From RGIG5050 sp045636065 (GTDB lineage Bacteria > Verrucomicrobiota > Kiritimatiellia > RFP12 > UBA1067): a stretch of 64,000 nucleotides of DNA. The notes under the pieces were generated by a model. The model had not been told where the DNA came from, did no database searches, and was given only the letters and a program-made list of their open reading frames with translations. Below, one piece after another: positions 8,329 through 16,808 of this stretch (positions are counted from its first letter, which is position 1; every line of letters starts with the position of its first letter). Position numbers and translations under genes: made by a program. The stretch is taken from positions 53,750 through 117,749 of the forward strand of contig JAZTWW010000047.1 in the NCBI GenBank assembly GCA_045636065.1. The letters run 5' to 3'.

Positions 8329-9054
8329 ATGTTCCAGACAGATCCGTTTACGCTGATTATACTGTTCGTAGGGCTTTCGCTTCTTCCGTTCGTTGCGATG
8401 GTCGCCACGAGCTACCTCAAGATAGTCGTTGTGATGTCGCTCATCCGCAATGCGCTGGGCATACAGTCCATCCCGCCCAACATGGTCCTAAACGCCCTTG
8501 CCATGATCCTTTCGTTCTACATAATGGCGCCGGTGATGGGGGAATCGTGGTCGGTCCTCATGGAGGCGAAGAACGCGAGGATGGAGCGCGCCGCCGCAGT
8601 GGCCCAGACGAACGTCGCCGCGCAGGAAGGCGTCGCGTTGCCGGCCTATTCTGGACTGGACGTAGATGTCGCCGATGTGGAGAAGGCGGCCGAGCCGTTC
8701 CGCGAGTTCCTCTCAAAGCACACGTCAGACCGTCAGAGGGCGTTTTTCATCAATACGGCCGAGCGGCTGTGGGCCAAGGAGGATGGTACTCCCGCCAAGG
8801 TCGATCCTGAGAGCTTCTACATACTGATACCCTCGTTCTGCGTATCCGAGCTTACAAAGTCGTTCCAGATCGGCTTTCTCGTATACCTTCCATTCATAGC
8901 GATCGACATCATCGTGTCTAACATCCTTCTGGCGATGGGCATGATGATGGTCTCGCCGGTGACGATATCGCTTCCCTTCAAGCTGCTCCTCTTCGTTATG
9001 GTCAACGGCTGGACGCTTCTCATCCAGGGCCTTATAAGGGGGTATGCGCTATGA
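8329..9054 (+). CDS. sctR: Type III secretion export gate protein SctR
   Basis: SctR (FliP/YscR family) forms the pentameric core of the export gate with SctS and SctT in the inner membrane. The 241 residues show the N-terminal hydrophobic helix, the ATSYLKIVVVMSLIRNALGIQ block with PPNMVLN, a soluble loop at about 85-145, and the conserved C-terminal part (IPSFCVSELTKSFQIGFLVYLPF; MGMMMVSPVTISLPFKLLLFV). A GAAGGGGG ribosome site precedes the ATG. It overlaps sctS by 4 nt. Confidence 0.96.
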   Translation: MFQTDPFTLIILFVGLSLLPFVAMVATSYLKIVVVMSLIRNALGIQSIPPNMVLNALAMILSFYIMAPVMGESWSVLMEAKNARMERAAAVAQTNVAAQEGVALPAYSGLDVDVADVEKAAEPFREFLSKHTSDRQRAFFINTAERLWAKEDGTPAKVDPESFYILIPSFCVSELTKSFQIGFLVYLPFIAIDIIVSNILLAMGMMMVSPVTISLPFKLLLFVMVNGWTLLIQGLIRGYAL

Positions 9055-9317
9055 GCCATGCGCAGCTTCTTGACTACGCGCAGACGTGCCTCATCCTGGT
9101 GCTGCGGCTTTCGCTCATACCGATCATCGTCGCTACGGTGATCGGCCTCATAGTCTCGCTTCTCCAGGCGCTCACGCAGATACAGGAGCAGACGCTCGGT
9201 TTCGCGGTGAAACTCATAGCGATCTCGCTTACGCTCCTTGCGTGCGCGTCGTGGATGGGCTCCTCGCTTCTTCTCTACACGCAGGACATCTTCACCCACT
9301 TTGCGCTTTTGAGGTAG
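9051..9317 (+). CDS. sctS: Type III secretion export gate protein SctS
   Basis: An 88-residue protein with two membrane helices and the family block VIGLIVSLLQALTQIQEQTL. SctS (FliQ/YscS) packs as four copies into the export gate. Length and helix pattern are standard, and it lies between sctR and sctT with an ATGA overlap to sctR. Confidence 0.95.
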   Translation: MSHAQLLDYAQTCLILVLRLSLIPIIVATVIGLIVSLLQALTQIQEQTLGFAVKLIAISLTLLACASWMGSSLLLYTQDIFTHFALLR

Positions 9318-9322
9318 CCAAG

Positions 9323-10120
9323 GTGCCTTACGTCGAGTTCCATAGGTGGATCCTTGCGGCGGTCCTTGCGATGGCGAGGATCGGCGGGGCGTTCTCCATC
9401 TGCCCCGCCCTGACAGACTCGATGATCCCGGGAACCGCGAGGAGGGCGGCAGTCCTGGCCTTCTCCTGCATTGCGGTCCCGTACATAAAGGAGGCGATGC
9501 CGCCAGGCGAGCCGGACGTTCTTATGTTCTCCCTTGTCGCCTTCAAGGAGGCCATAATAGGTTTCCTTCTCGGGTTTTTCGCGGCGCTTCCCTTCTGGGT
9601 GGCGGAGAACGTCGGCAACTTCATCGACAACCAGCGCGGCGCCACGATGGGCGAGGTGTATTCGCCTCTATCCGGAACGCAGGTCTCCACGACGGGCATA
9701 TTCTTCACGCAGATAGTCTCTACCCTCTTCTTCATTAGCGGGGCGATCCTCATATTCATCGGGGCGCTCTATACGAGCTATTCCATCTGGCCCGTCTTTC
9801 CGGTTGTGTCGGGCGTGCCTGCCCCGTCATTCGCCCCTGACGCCCCGGTGCAGATCCTGGGCGCCCTCGACACCATGCTCCGCGTGACGGTCGTCATATC
9901 CGCGCCCGTGATAATCGTCATGTTCCTCGCGACGCTCGGCCTCGGGCTCGTCAACCGCACCGCGCCGCAGCTCAACGTCTTCTTCCTTTCGATGCCGGTC
10001 AAATCCGCGCTCGGAATGGCGATGCTGATAATATACATTCCCTTCATCCTGGACATGCTCATGTTCACCAGCGAAGGCCACATACTCAAGCCCGTCCAGA
10101 AGCTCCTGGGAGGAGGGTGA
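9323..10120 (+). CDS. sctT: Type III secretion export gate protein SctT
   Basis: SctT (FliR/YscT) completes the SctR5-S4-T1 export gate. The 265-residue product starts at GTG 9323 and carries the family helices, including FCPALTDSMIP-like IGGAFSICPAL, GFLLGFFAALPFWVAENVGNFIDNQRG near residue 82-108 and the polar VNRTAPQLNVFFLSMPVKSALG block. Longer in-frame starts upstream would overlap sctS and lack family resemblance. It is the last T3SS gene before the accessory island; sctU, which normally follows, lies 15.6 kb downstream. Confidence 0.93.
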   Translation: MPYVEFHRWILAAVLAMARIGGAFSICPALTDSMIPGTARRAAVLAFSCIAVPYIKEAMPPGEPDVLMFSLVAFKEAIIGFLLGFFAALPFWVAENVGNFIDNQRGATMGEVYSPLSGTQVSTTGIFFTQIVSTLFFISGAILIFIGALYTSYSIWPVFPVVSGVPAPSFAPDAPVQILGALDTMLRVTVVISAPVIIVMFLATLGLGLVNRTAPQLNVFFLSMPVKSALGMAMLIIYIPFILDMLMFTSEGHILKPVQKLLGGG

Positions 10121-10200
10121 TAAGGGAACTGGATTCAGTGTAACAAGTCTCGCTTCAAGTTTATATCGTCTCTTGTCTCGCGTCCAGCGCCAAAAAATGA

Positions 10201-10212
10201 TATAATATCACC
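10201..10212 (+). promoter_or_regulatory. -10 box of hsdM, probable leaderless start
   Basis: A consensus TATAAT (10201-10206) ends 6 nt before the hsdM ATG at 10213, placing the expected transcription start on the A of the start codon. No ribosome site is present. The -35 region is weak: TTGTCT at 10173 is 22 bp away. The 92-bp gap 10121-10212 holds nothing else recognised. Confidence 0.6.
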
Positions 10213-11832
10213 ATGGCACAGCTTGAGCATATAGAGGCGATCGAGAAGCGGCTTTGGAGTGCGGCGGATACGCTGCGGGCGAACTCCAATTTCGCCGCGA
10301 ACGAGTTCTTCATGCCCGTGATGGGGCTTATCTTTCTTCGCCATGCCTACAGCCGGTATCTGGCGGTGAGGGACGAGGTGGTCAAATCCCTGCCGTCGCG
10401 GGGCGGCAAGACGCGCGAGCCGACGAAGGAGGATTTCTCCGCAAAGGGCGCCGTGTTTCTCCGTCCGGAGGCGCAGTTCGACTATCTTGTTTCGTTGCCC
10501 GATTCCGCCAATCGCGCCGAGGCCATCATCAGCGCGATGGAGTCCATTGAGGCGGACTACGAATCGCTGAAGGGCGTTCTGCCGAAGGAGGAATACAACG
10601 AGCTGGACAACGAGATTCTCGGGCAACTTCTGCGCAAGTTGAACCCCGAAGAACTGAAGAAGATGTCGGGTGACGTGTTCGGGCGCATCTACGAATACTT
10701 CCTCACGCAGTTCGCCGGTACCAAGGCGCATGACGGCGGTGAGTTCTTCACGCCCGTTTCGCTTGTGTCGTTCATCGCCAAGGTTCTTGAGACGGATTCG
10801 GGGATCGTGCTTGACCCGGCCTGTGGCTCCGGTGGCATGTTTGTGCAGTCCGCACGTGTTGTGGAACGGCAGAACCAGAACCCGTCCGAGAAGCTAACGT
10901 TCTATGGCATGGAGAAGAACGCCACGACGATTCGCTTGGCCAAGATGAACCTTGCCGTCCATGGGCTTGAAGGCGACATCAAGAAGGCGATCACCTACTA
11001 TGAAGACCCGCACGAACTAATCGGTAAGGCAGATTTCGTGATGGCAAATCCGCCGTTCAATGTTGATGAGATTGATGCGGATAAGATCAAGAACGATCCA
11101 CGCCTGCCTTTCGGTCTGCCGAGCGTGAATGACAAGGGCAAGGTCTCGAACGGCAACTACGTGTGGATCAGCTACTTCTACAGCTACCTGAACGAAACGG
11201 GTCGTGCTGGATTCGTGATGGCGGCGGGTGCGGAGTCGTCCGGACGCGGCGACGCGCTTGTGCGCCAGAAGCTGGTCGAGACGGGTGCGGTTGATGTGAT
11301 GGTTTCTATTCGCTCAAACTTCTTCTATACGCGGAGCGTGCCGTGCGTCTTGTGGTTCCTGAACCGCGCAAAGAAAACTGAGAAGCAGAAGGACACGGTA
11401 CTTATGATCGACGCGCGCAACGTCTACCGCAAGGTGACGCGCAAGATCAATGACTTCTCGCCTGAGCAGGAACAGAACCTTTTGGCAATCGTCTGGCTTT
11501 ATCGTGGCGAAACGGCGCGTTACAAGAAGTTGCTGGCTGAGTACAGAAAGAATGGCGAGGATGAAGCGGCGGCATGGCTTGAGGAACGTTTCCCCGATGC
11601 GAAGTATCGCGATGTCGAAGGATTGGTAAAGGCTGTGACGCGCGAGGAGATCGCGGCGAACGACTGGTCGCTTACGCCTGGGCGCTATGTTGGCGTAGCG
11701 GAGACGGACGACGGCGACGAAGACTTCGCCGAGAAGTTCGCGGCACTTCATGAGGAACTGCGTCAGCTCGACGCCGATGCGGCAAAACTGGCGAAGAAGA
11801 TTGACGCCAATTTCAAGGAGTTGATGGGATGA
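10213..11832 (+). CDS. hsdM: Type I restriction-modification system methyltransferase subunit HsdM
   Basis: HsdM transfers methyl groups from S-adenosylmethionine to adenine N6 at the site chosen by HsdS. The 539 residues have an N-terminal helical domain, the AdoMet motif DPACGSGGMF at 201-210 and the catalytic NPPF at 279-282, with a C-terminal coiled tail that contacts HsdS. It appears intact. It starts the island operon and overlaps the next gene by 4 nt (ATGA). Confidence 0.96.
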   Translation: MAQLEHIEAIEKRLWSAADTLRANSNFAANEFFMPVMGLIFLRHAYSRYLAVRDEVVKSLPSRGGKTREPTKEDFSAKGAVFLRPEAQFDYLVSLPDSANRAEAIISAMESIEADYESLKGVLPKEEYNELDNEILGQLLRKLNPEELKKMSGDVFGRIYEYFLTQFAGTKAHDGGEFFTPVSLVSFIAKVLETDSGIVLDPACGSGGMFVQSARVVERQNQNPSEKLTFYGMEKNATTIRLAKMNLAVHGLEGDIKKAITYYEDPHELIGKADFVMANPPFNVDEIDADKIKNDPRLPFGLPSVNDKGKVSNGNYVWISYFYSYLNETGRAGFVMAAGAESSGRGDALVRQKLVETGAVDVMVSIRSNFFYTRSVPCVLWFLNRAKKTEKQKDTVLMIDARNVYRKVTRKINDFSPEQEQNLLAIVWLYRGETARYKKLLAEYRKNGEDEAAAWLEERFPDAKYRDVEGLVKAVTREEIAANDWSLTPGRYVGVAETDDGDEDFAEKFAALHEELRQLDADAAKLAKKIDANFKELMG

Positions 11833-13079
11833 AAAGCGAATTGTTGCCAAAAGATTTCTCGTCGACGGTCAATGAAATCAAACTGGCCATCTTGCAGGCG
11901 CGGGCGAGGGCGGCGCACCTCGCAAATGCCGAGGCCTTGAAGCTTTATTTCTTTGTTGGTGGTTATATCTCGAAAAAGACGCGCAATGCCAAGTGGGGCT
12001 CTGGCGCGATCAATGCGCTTTCAGAGCGGTTGCAAGTGGAACTGCCGGGGTTAAGAGGGTTTTCGCCCCAGCACATGAGATTCATGCGACAGTTTTTTGA
12101 GGCTTGGATATCTGTTTCGCCAATTCAACACTTGGTAAGTGTCGAATTTCGCTACTTGCCAAGTAGTGAAATGACAGGTCATGAGATTTGCTACTTGCCA
12201 AGTAGCAAATTGGAACGTCACTTGCCGAGTGACGAAATTCGTCCGTTGCCAACGGACGAATTGGAGAAAGACGACATTGCCGCCTTTTTCTCCATTGGCT
12301 TCACACATCATCGAGAGATCATTCGTTTTTGTAAGAACTTTGATGAGCGTCTTTATTACATCCATGCTTGCGCAAAGGGGATGTGGTCTGTCGAGCAACT
12401 CCTTGAGCACCTACGTGCCGACGACTACCATCATGTCGGCGCGTTGCCGAACAACTTCGAGAAGACGCTTTCCCCGATTGCGTTGGCGACGCAGGCAGTG
12501 CGTTCGTTCAAGGACGAATATCTCCTTGATCTTGTGAATCTCGACAATGTCGATGCCCGATATGGCTACGAGACCGATGAGCGCGTGTTATCAAAGTCAA
12601 TGGTCGCGAACATCGAGAAGACGATCCAGACGCTTGGCGGCAACGACTTCTGCTTTATGGGGCGCGAGAAACGCCTGGTGCTTGAAGATGAAGAGTTTTT
12701 CGTCGATCTGCTGTTCTTCCATCGGGGGTTGAAGGCGATGGTGGCGATTGAACTGAAGATGGGCGATTTCCATCCGGGCTACCTTGGTCAGCTCAATTTC
12801 TACCTCTCGGCGCTCGACAAGCTGATGAAGAAGCCGGACGAAAATCCGACAATCGGACTTCTGCTCTGCGAAAAGGTTAATAAGCCGGTCGTGCAGTTGG
12901 CTGTGCAGGGTTATTCAAAGCCAATCGGCATCGCAACCTATCAAGCGCTTCGCAACATCCCTGAACCCTACAAGACACTTGCGCCAGTTATTGATGGCGT
13001 TCGCCGTGTGTTGGCGGAAGGCGCGGTAGAGAGGAAACCACGCAAGCGCGCAATGCGGAAAGGAAAGAAAAAGGCATGA
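11829..13079 (+). CDS. YhcG/DUF1016-family PDDEXK nuclease-like protein
   Basis: This 416-residue protein has the two parts of the YhcG family: an N-terminal DUF1016 helical domain (about 10-75, resuming about 150-215 with GFTHHREIIRFCKNFDERLYYI) and a C-terminal PDDEXK-like nuclease domain (DFCFMGREKRLVLEDEEFFVDLLFFH and the core VAIELKMGDFHPGYLGQL near 303-320, where D, E and K are in place). The tail is Lys/Arg-rich. Members are often inside type I restriction loci; their role is not settled. Between the two halves of the N-terminal domain, residues about 99-146 are a repeat stretch of the form xxLPSxExx encoded by five DNA hairpins (separate entry). It sits between hsdM and hsdS with 4-nt overlaps on both sides. 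Confidence 0.85.
   Translation: MKSELLPKDFSSTVNEIKLAILQARARAAHLANAEALKLYFFVGGYISKKTRNAKWGSGAINALSERLQVELPGLRGFSPQHMRFMRQFFEAWISVSPIQHLVSVEFRYLPSSEMTGHEICYLPSSKLERHLPSDEIRPLPTDELEKDDIAAFFSIGFTHHREIIRFCKNFDERLYYIHACAKGMWSVEQLLEHLRADDYHHVGALPNNFEKTLSPIALATQAVRSFKDEYLLDLVNLDNVDARYGYETDERVLSKSMVANIEKTIQTLGGNDFCFMGREKRLVLEDEEFFVDLLFFHRGLKAMVAIELKMGDFHPGYLGQLNFYLSALDKLMKKPDENPTIGLLLCEKVNKPVVQLAVQGYSKPIGIATYQALRNIPEPYKTLAPVIDGVRRVLAEGAVERKPRKRAMRKGKKKA
12122..12262 (+). repeat. Array of five in-frame hairpin modules inside the yhcG-like gene
   Basis: Five modules of up to 27 nt have 12-nt arms around a 3-nt loop: 12122-12148 (loop GGT, one mismatch), 12146-12172 (loop GCC, one G-T pair), 12185-12211 (loop GCC, 11 perfect pairs plus a terminal G-T), 12216-12234 (loop GCC, 8 pairs) and 12236-12262 (loop GCC, 12 perfect pairs, arm AATTCGTCCGTT). 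Arms differ between modules yet stay complementary within each. Loop centres are 24, 39, 27 and 24 nt apart, all multiples of three, so the reading frame is kept; each module encodes a variant of xxLPSxxE. Confidence 0.93.
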
Positions 13080-14347
13080 GGCGTGGGGCGACAGATGCCG
13101 TAATGGTCTCACGCGGAGACACGAAGTCGCGGAGAGAGTGCTTGGACGGGTGCGGCTCTATTCGCGTTAGACATTCAACGTCTTGTACGCGGTTAGCTAC
13201 ATGGCCTAAAGGTAGTTTAAAGGATTATGGTGTTGTGATTACGGGCTGTACTCCGCCGACCAAGCATCCCGAATACTATGGTGGTGATTATCTATTTGTG
13301 ACGCCGTCTGATTTGAAGTATGATTCTTATTACATTAGTGCGGCAGAAAGAACCATATCTGGAGAAGGCTTTACAAAATTTAAGTCACGATTTGTCCCTG
13401 AAGAAGCTGTGATGTATACATGCATAGCGTCAATTGGAAAGATTGGTATTTCAAAAGCTCCGGTCTTAACAAATCAACAAATAAACTCTATAATTCCTGG
13501 CGGATCGACAGACTCTCGTTTTTTGTATTATTTGTTGCGTCATATTACACCCTACATTCAAAAGCAGGATGCAGGCTGTGCAGTACCGATAATTAATAAA
13601 GGTGATTTTGAAAATATAGAAGTTCCTTTGGTGCCGTTCCCTGTTCAACGCCAGATTGCCGATGTTCTTTCCGCGTATGATGACTTGATCGAGAACAACC
13701 GCCGCCGGATCGCCATCCTTGAAGAAACCGCCCGCCTCGCCTACCGCAAATGGTTTGGTGGAGAGGTGGGGCGTAAAGCTACATTGGATGAGATATGCCA
13801 TGATGTCCGACGTGGGGTTAGTCCCGATGCTATCGCGCCAGAAACTCCATACATCGGATTGGAACACATGCCGCGTCGCTCAATATCGCTCTGCGAGTGG
13901 GAGTCTGCGCAAAAGGTTACCAGTACCAAACTTGCCTTTGAAGCGGGCGATATTCTTTTTGGCAAGATTCGGCCTTACTTTCACAAGGTTGGAATCGCAT
14001 TTGTTGATGGCGTTGCTTCTTCTGATGCGATTGTCATAAAGCCGAATCGCCCCGAACTATTGGCATACGTGCTTATGACCGTTTCAAGCGACGCATTTGT
14101 CGCGGCGGCTTCACAGGGAATGAAGGAAGGCTCCAAAATGCCCCGCGCCGATTGGAAGCAGTTGTTACAATACCCAGTGTCGCTTCCAGATGACGAAACC
14201 CTTTCCAGGTTCAACAAGGTGTTGACCCCGATTTTCGCACAGTTGAAAACACTGTGTTTTTCTACCCGTAACCTTGCCGCCTCCCGCGACATGCTGTTGC
14301 CGAGGCTGATGAAAGGTTTTTGCACGCAAAGTGGAGGAGCCTTATGA
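13076..14347 (+). CDS. hsdS: Type I restriction-modification specificity subunit HsdS
   Basis: HsdS recognises the two halves of the target site. The 423-residue product has two target-recognition domains, about 45-185 and 232-375, each followed by a conserved helical spacer (PFPVQRQIADVLSAYDDLIENNRRRIAILEE; DDETLSRFNKVLTPIFAQL). WPKG, a usual opening of HsdS, appears only at residue 43; the first 40 residues (Arg, Ser, Gly rich) look unlike the family and come from a stretch with GTCTC/GAGAC repeats at 13104-13140. No in-frame Met lies nearer, so ATG 13076, overlapping the previous stop, is kept. The first recognition domain is AT-rich, as expected for domain swapping. Confidence 0.9.
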   Translation: MRRGATDAVMVSRGDTKSRRECLDGCGSIRVRHSTSCTRLATWPKGSLKDYGVVITGCTPPTKHPEYYGGDYLFVTPSDLKYDSYYISAAERTISGEGFTKFKSRFVPEEAVMYTCIASIGKIGISKAPVLTNQQINSIIPGGSTDSRFLYYLLRHITPYIQKQDAGCAVPIINKGDFENIEVPLVPFPVQRQIADVLSAYDDLIENNRRRIAILEETARLAYRKWFGGEVGRKATLDEICHDVRRGVSPDAIAPETPYIGLEHMPRRSISLCEWESAQKVTSTKLAFEAGDILFGKIRPYFHKVGIAFVDGVASSDAIVIKPNRPELLAYVLMTVSSDAFVAAASQGMKEGSKMPRADWKQLLQYPVSLPDDETLSRFNKVLTPIFAQLKTLCFSTRNLAASRDMLLPRLMKGFCTQSGGAL

Positions 14348-16668
14348 TTAAGAAAATTTCTGAACTTAAAGACATTGGAATATTCCGCGAATTGAGATCC
14401 TCCAGAGGAATGGACGGTGACTTTGGGAAGTTTAATGTGCTTTATGCAGAAAACGGGTGTGGGAAAAGTACAATCTGCGATGTCCTTAGAGCAATTGGCA
14501 CAGGCGATTTCCGCTATATTATAGGGAGAAGTCGTATCGGAGGGACGCAGGCTCCATGTTTGGCGATAGAACTTCACGATGAACATATGGTTAAATATGC
14601 CAATAACGAATGGCTATTTGATTCGCTTGCCCGTCCTTCAATTTTGGTGTATGATGATCGATTTGTTTCTGATAATGTGTTTGTTGGCCACCAAATAGAC
14701 ATAAGCCAAAAACGGAATTTATATGGGTTAGTTCTTGGGCAACGTGCCCGCGAACTTCAGAATGCAGTTGCTGTTGCAGAAGACGAATTAACGGATGCTA
14801 CGCAAAACCTTAATTCGGCACATGCTACACTAACTAGTATCATTCCGCGCGGTTACACTATTGATGCTTTCAAGGCATTGGAGTTTGTTGAGAATGTTGA
14901 TGAATTATTGGCGCAGGCAAAACAGGATCTGGAATCCAAGGAGGCCTTGAAACATAATGTTGCCATGATTCAAGCACGGCCGTTTTTGAAGAAATATCCT
15001 GCTTTGTCCATGCCTTCAAATTTTCTTCAGATACTCTCAAAGACTCTTGACGAAATCGCATTGGTCGCTGAACAAAAAATACAGCAACATTTATGCGAGC
15101 ATACTAATAATCTTTCTATTGCATGGTTACAAAGAGGTGTTGAAGCACGGAAGGGGGAGTCTTGCCCCTTCTGCGGGCAAGATATGAGCGGGAGTGAATT
15201 GTTCCGTACTTATACTGTTTATTTCTCTGGAGAACTAAAGTCTCTAAATGCTGATTTGCAGAACTTGTCATCGCAATTTGATTCTCTTTTAGGAGCAACT
15301 GCACAAACACTATTTAAGGATTGTGTCACTCAATTGCAAGCCGATAAAACATGGTGGCATGATGTTGCTCAGTTGGATCTTGACATTCCAATTCTTGACG
15401 TAGAAGCCGTTACGCGATTGTTTGAAAAAGTTCTAACAACACTACACGCGATTCTTGCTCGTAAGCGAGAGAATATTGCAAAAGCGACTACAACATCAGA
15501 TGATGAGAATGGGGAAATAGCAAGGCTAGAAGATGCGATTGCAATGTTTAAAAGTGCGAATGATAAGATTGACGCTGTAAATTCATTGCTAGTTAATTAT
15601 AAACGTGATGTTGTATCACAAGATATATCCCAAATTCAGGAAAAGATTGATCGCTTGTCTGCTACAAAGAAGCGATATGAGGCTGATGCTGTGGATGCTA
15701 TTACAACGTATGAAAATGCAGTTCAGAAGCGAAATGAGGCAGCGAGCCGTAAAAGTGAGGCCAATGCCAATTTAAAAGAACAGTCTGAAAGCATTTTTAA
15801 TATGTATGGCGCGAAGATTAATGAGATTCTTCAACGATTTGGTGTGCCGTTTAAAATTGTCCCAGAAGGGGTTAGTTTTAGGGGTGGGCCTCCTGCAGGG
15901 CAACTTGGAATAGAACTGAACAGACATAAGATTGATTGTTCTGATCGATCGACATCCGATCCGCAGTTGCAATCATTGTCTAATACATTGAGTGGTGGAG
16001 ATAAAAGTGCACTGGCGCTGGCGTTTTTTATAGCAATTGCGGAGGGGTTGGATGATTTGCAAAATACTATAATCGCTTTTGACGATCCATATCATGATCA
16101 AGATGCCAACAGACGGAATTTCACGATTAATTATATACATGATATTGCGCGTAGATGCGAGCAATGCTTTGTATTTTCGCATAACTTGGAGTTTGCCTAT
16201 GATGTGGAAAGATGTAAGGGTATCGAATCTAGACGTTCTTTTATTATCCCAAGATACGATAACCCTGTTGAATTAAGATTCGTCAAGCTGCCGCAACTGC
16301 CTTCTTTGCGCTATGTTCTTGACTACAAAGAATTAGTCATGTTTTCACAACATCCAACAGGTGATGAAGAGCATTTAAAATTGATAGCAGCATTGATAAG
16401 GGAAGTGTTAGAAAATTACATTCGACATAAATATCCTTCTTCGTGGGATGCAAATAGTTGGCTTGGAACGATGGTGGGGAAAATCCGCAATGCGAGTGGC
16501 AGTGATCCATTGTGTGGTATGCGTAGTGCACTTTTGGATCTTACGGCGCTTGAGTCGTATTGTTCACGTTATCACCATGGACCAGAGGAAAGGGCGACAG
16601 ACACCCCACAAATTGGGGAGTTGAAGACGCATGTCGACATTGCACTTAAAGTTTTGCACTCAACATGA
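14344..16668 (+). CDS. PrrC/RloC-like ABC ATPase with zinc-hook-like motif (AAA_13 type)
   Basis: The 774-residue protein is an SMC/Rad50-like ATPase. Walker A is at about 35-43 (AENGCGKST), long coiled coils flank a CPFC motif at 274-277 that could be a zinc hook, the signature LSGGDKSALALAFF and Walker B IIAFDDPYHDQD lie near 545-580, and a switch histidine (FVFSHNLEFAY) follows. This layout matches ATPases linked to type I restriction loci, including the anticodon nucleases PrrC and RloC. The C-terminal 130 residues hold several His, Arg and Glu, but I cannot identify an anticodon nuclease site. GGAGGAG precedes ATG 14344, which overlaps the hsdS stop. The gene is AT-rich relative to its neighbours. 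Confidence 0.82.
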   Translation: MIKKISELKDIGIFRELRSSRGMDGDFGKFNVLYAENGCGKSTICDVLRAIGTGDFRYIIGRSRIGGTQAPCLAIELHDEHMVKYANNEWLFDSLARPSILVYDDRFVSDNVFVGHQIDISQKRNLYGLVLGQRARELQNAVAVAEDELTDATQNLNSAHATLTSIIPRGYTIDAFKALEFVENVDELLAQAKQDLESKEALKHNVAMIQARPFLKKYPALSMPSNFLQILSKTLDEIALVAEQKIQQHLCEHTNNLSIAWLQRGVEARKGESCPFCGQDMSGSELFRTYTVYFSGELKSLNADLQNLSSQFDSLLGATAQTLFKDCVTQLQADKTWWHDVAQLDLDIPILDVEAVTRLFEKVLTTLHAILARKRENIAKATTTSDDENGEIARLEDAIAMFKSANDKIDAVNSLLVNYKRDVVSQDISQIQEKIDRLSATKKRYEADAVDAITTYENAVQKRNEAASRKSEANANLKEQSESIFNMYGAKINEILQRFGVPFKIVPEGVSFRGGPPAGQLGIELNRHKIDCSDRSTSDPQLQSLSNTLSGGDKSALALAFFIAIAEGLDDLQNTIIAFDDPYHDQDANRRNFTINYIHDIARRCEQCFVFSHNLEFAYDVERCKGIESRRSFIIPRYDNPVELRFVKLPQLPSLRYVLDYKELVMFSQHPTGDEEHLKLIAALIREVLENYIRHKYPSSWDANSWLGTMVGKIRNASGSDPLCGMRSALLDLTALESYCSRYHHGPEERATDTPQIGELKTHVDIALKVLHST

Positions 16669-16727
16669 AAGGTATGCTTCTTTGTGACAAAACTTAATAC
16701 CGCATGTAAGAAGATGGATTAAAACTC

Positions 16728-16808
16728 ATGACATATCGAAACTTCATATCAAGCGAATGGCGCGAGTTTGCGAGAGAGCGCAAGGCTCTTGCGGATTACA
16801 TCTGCAAG
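16728..16808 (+). repeat. Left copy of an 81-bp direct repeat (start fragment of another gene)
   Basis: The first 81 nt of the protease reading frame match 17975-18055 at about 71 of 81 positions by eye, starting exactly at the ATG in both copies. The encoded opening (MTYRxFISS...REFAxERKA) resembles the N-terminus of DUF4062-type proteins. Sequences before and after the two copies differ. Confidence 0.85.

Noticed and set aside
8310..8810. A 166-codon + strand frame overlapping sctR
   Set aside because: Basic, motif-free translation in another frame of sctR, which has full family motifs.
10121..10212. Attachment-site repeat at the island ends (TCTTGT near 10171 and near 25670)
   Set aside because: The shared string is only six to eight bases and not supported by an integrase or a tRNA gene.
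12122..12262. CRISPR or transcription terminators in the yhcG-like gene
   Set aside because: The hairpins are in frame within an intact gene, their arms differ from unit to unit and there are no T-tracts or spacers.
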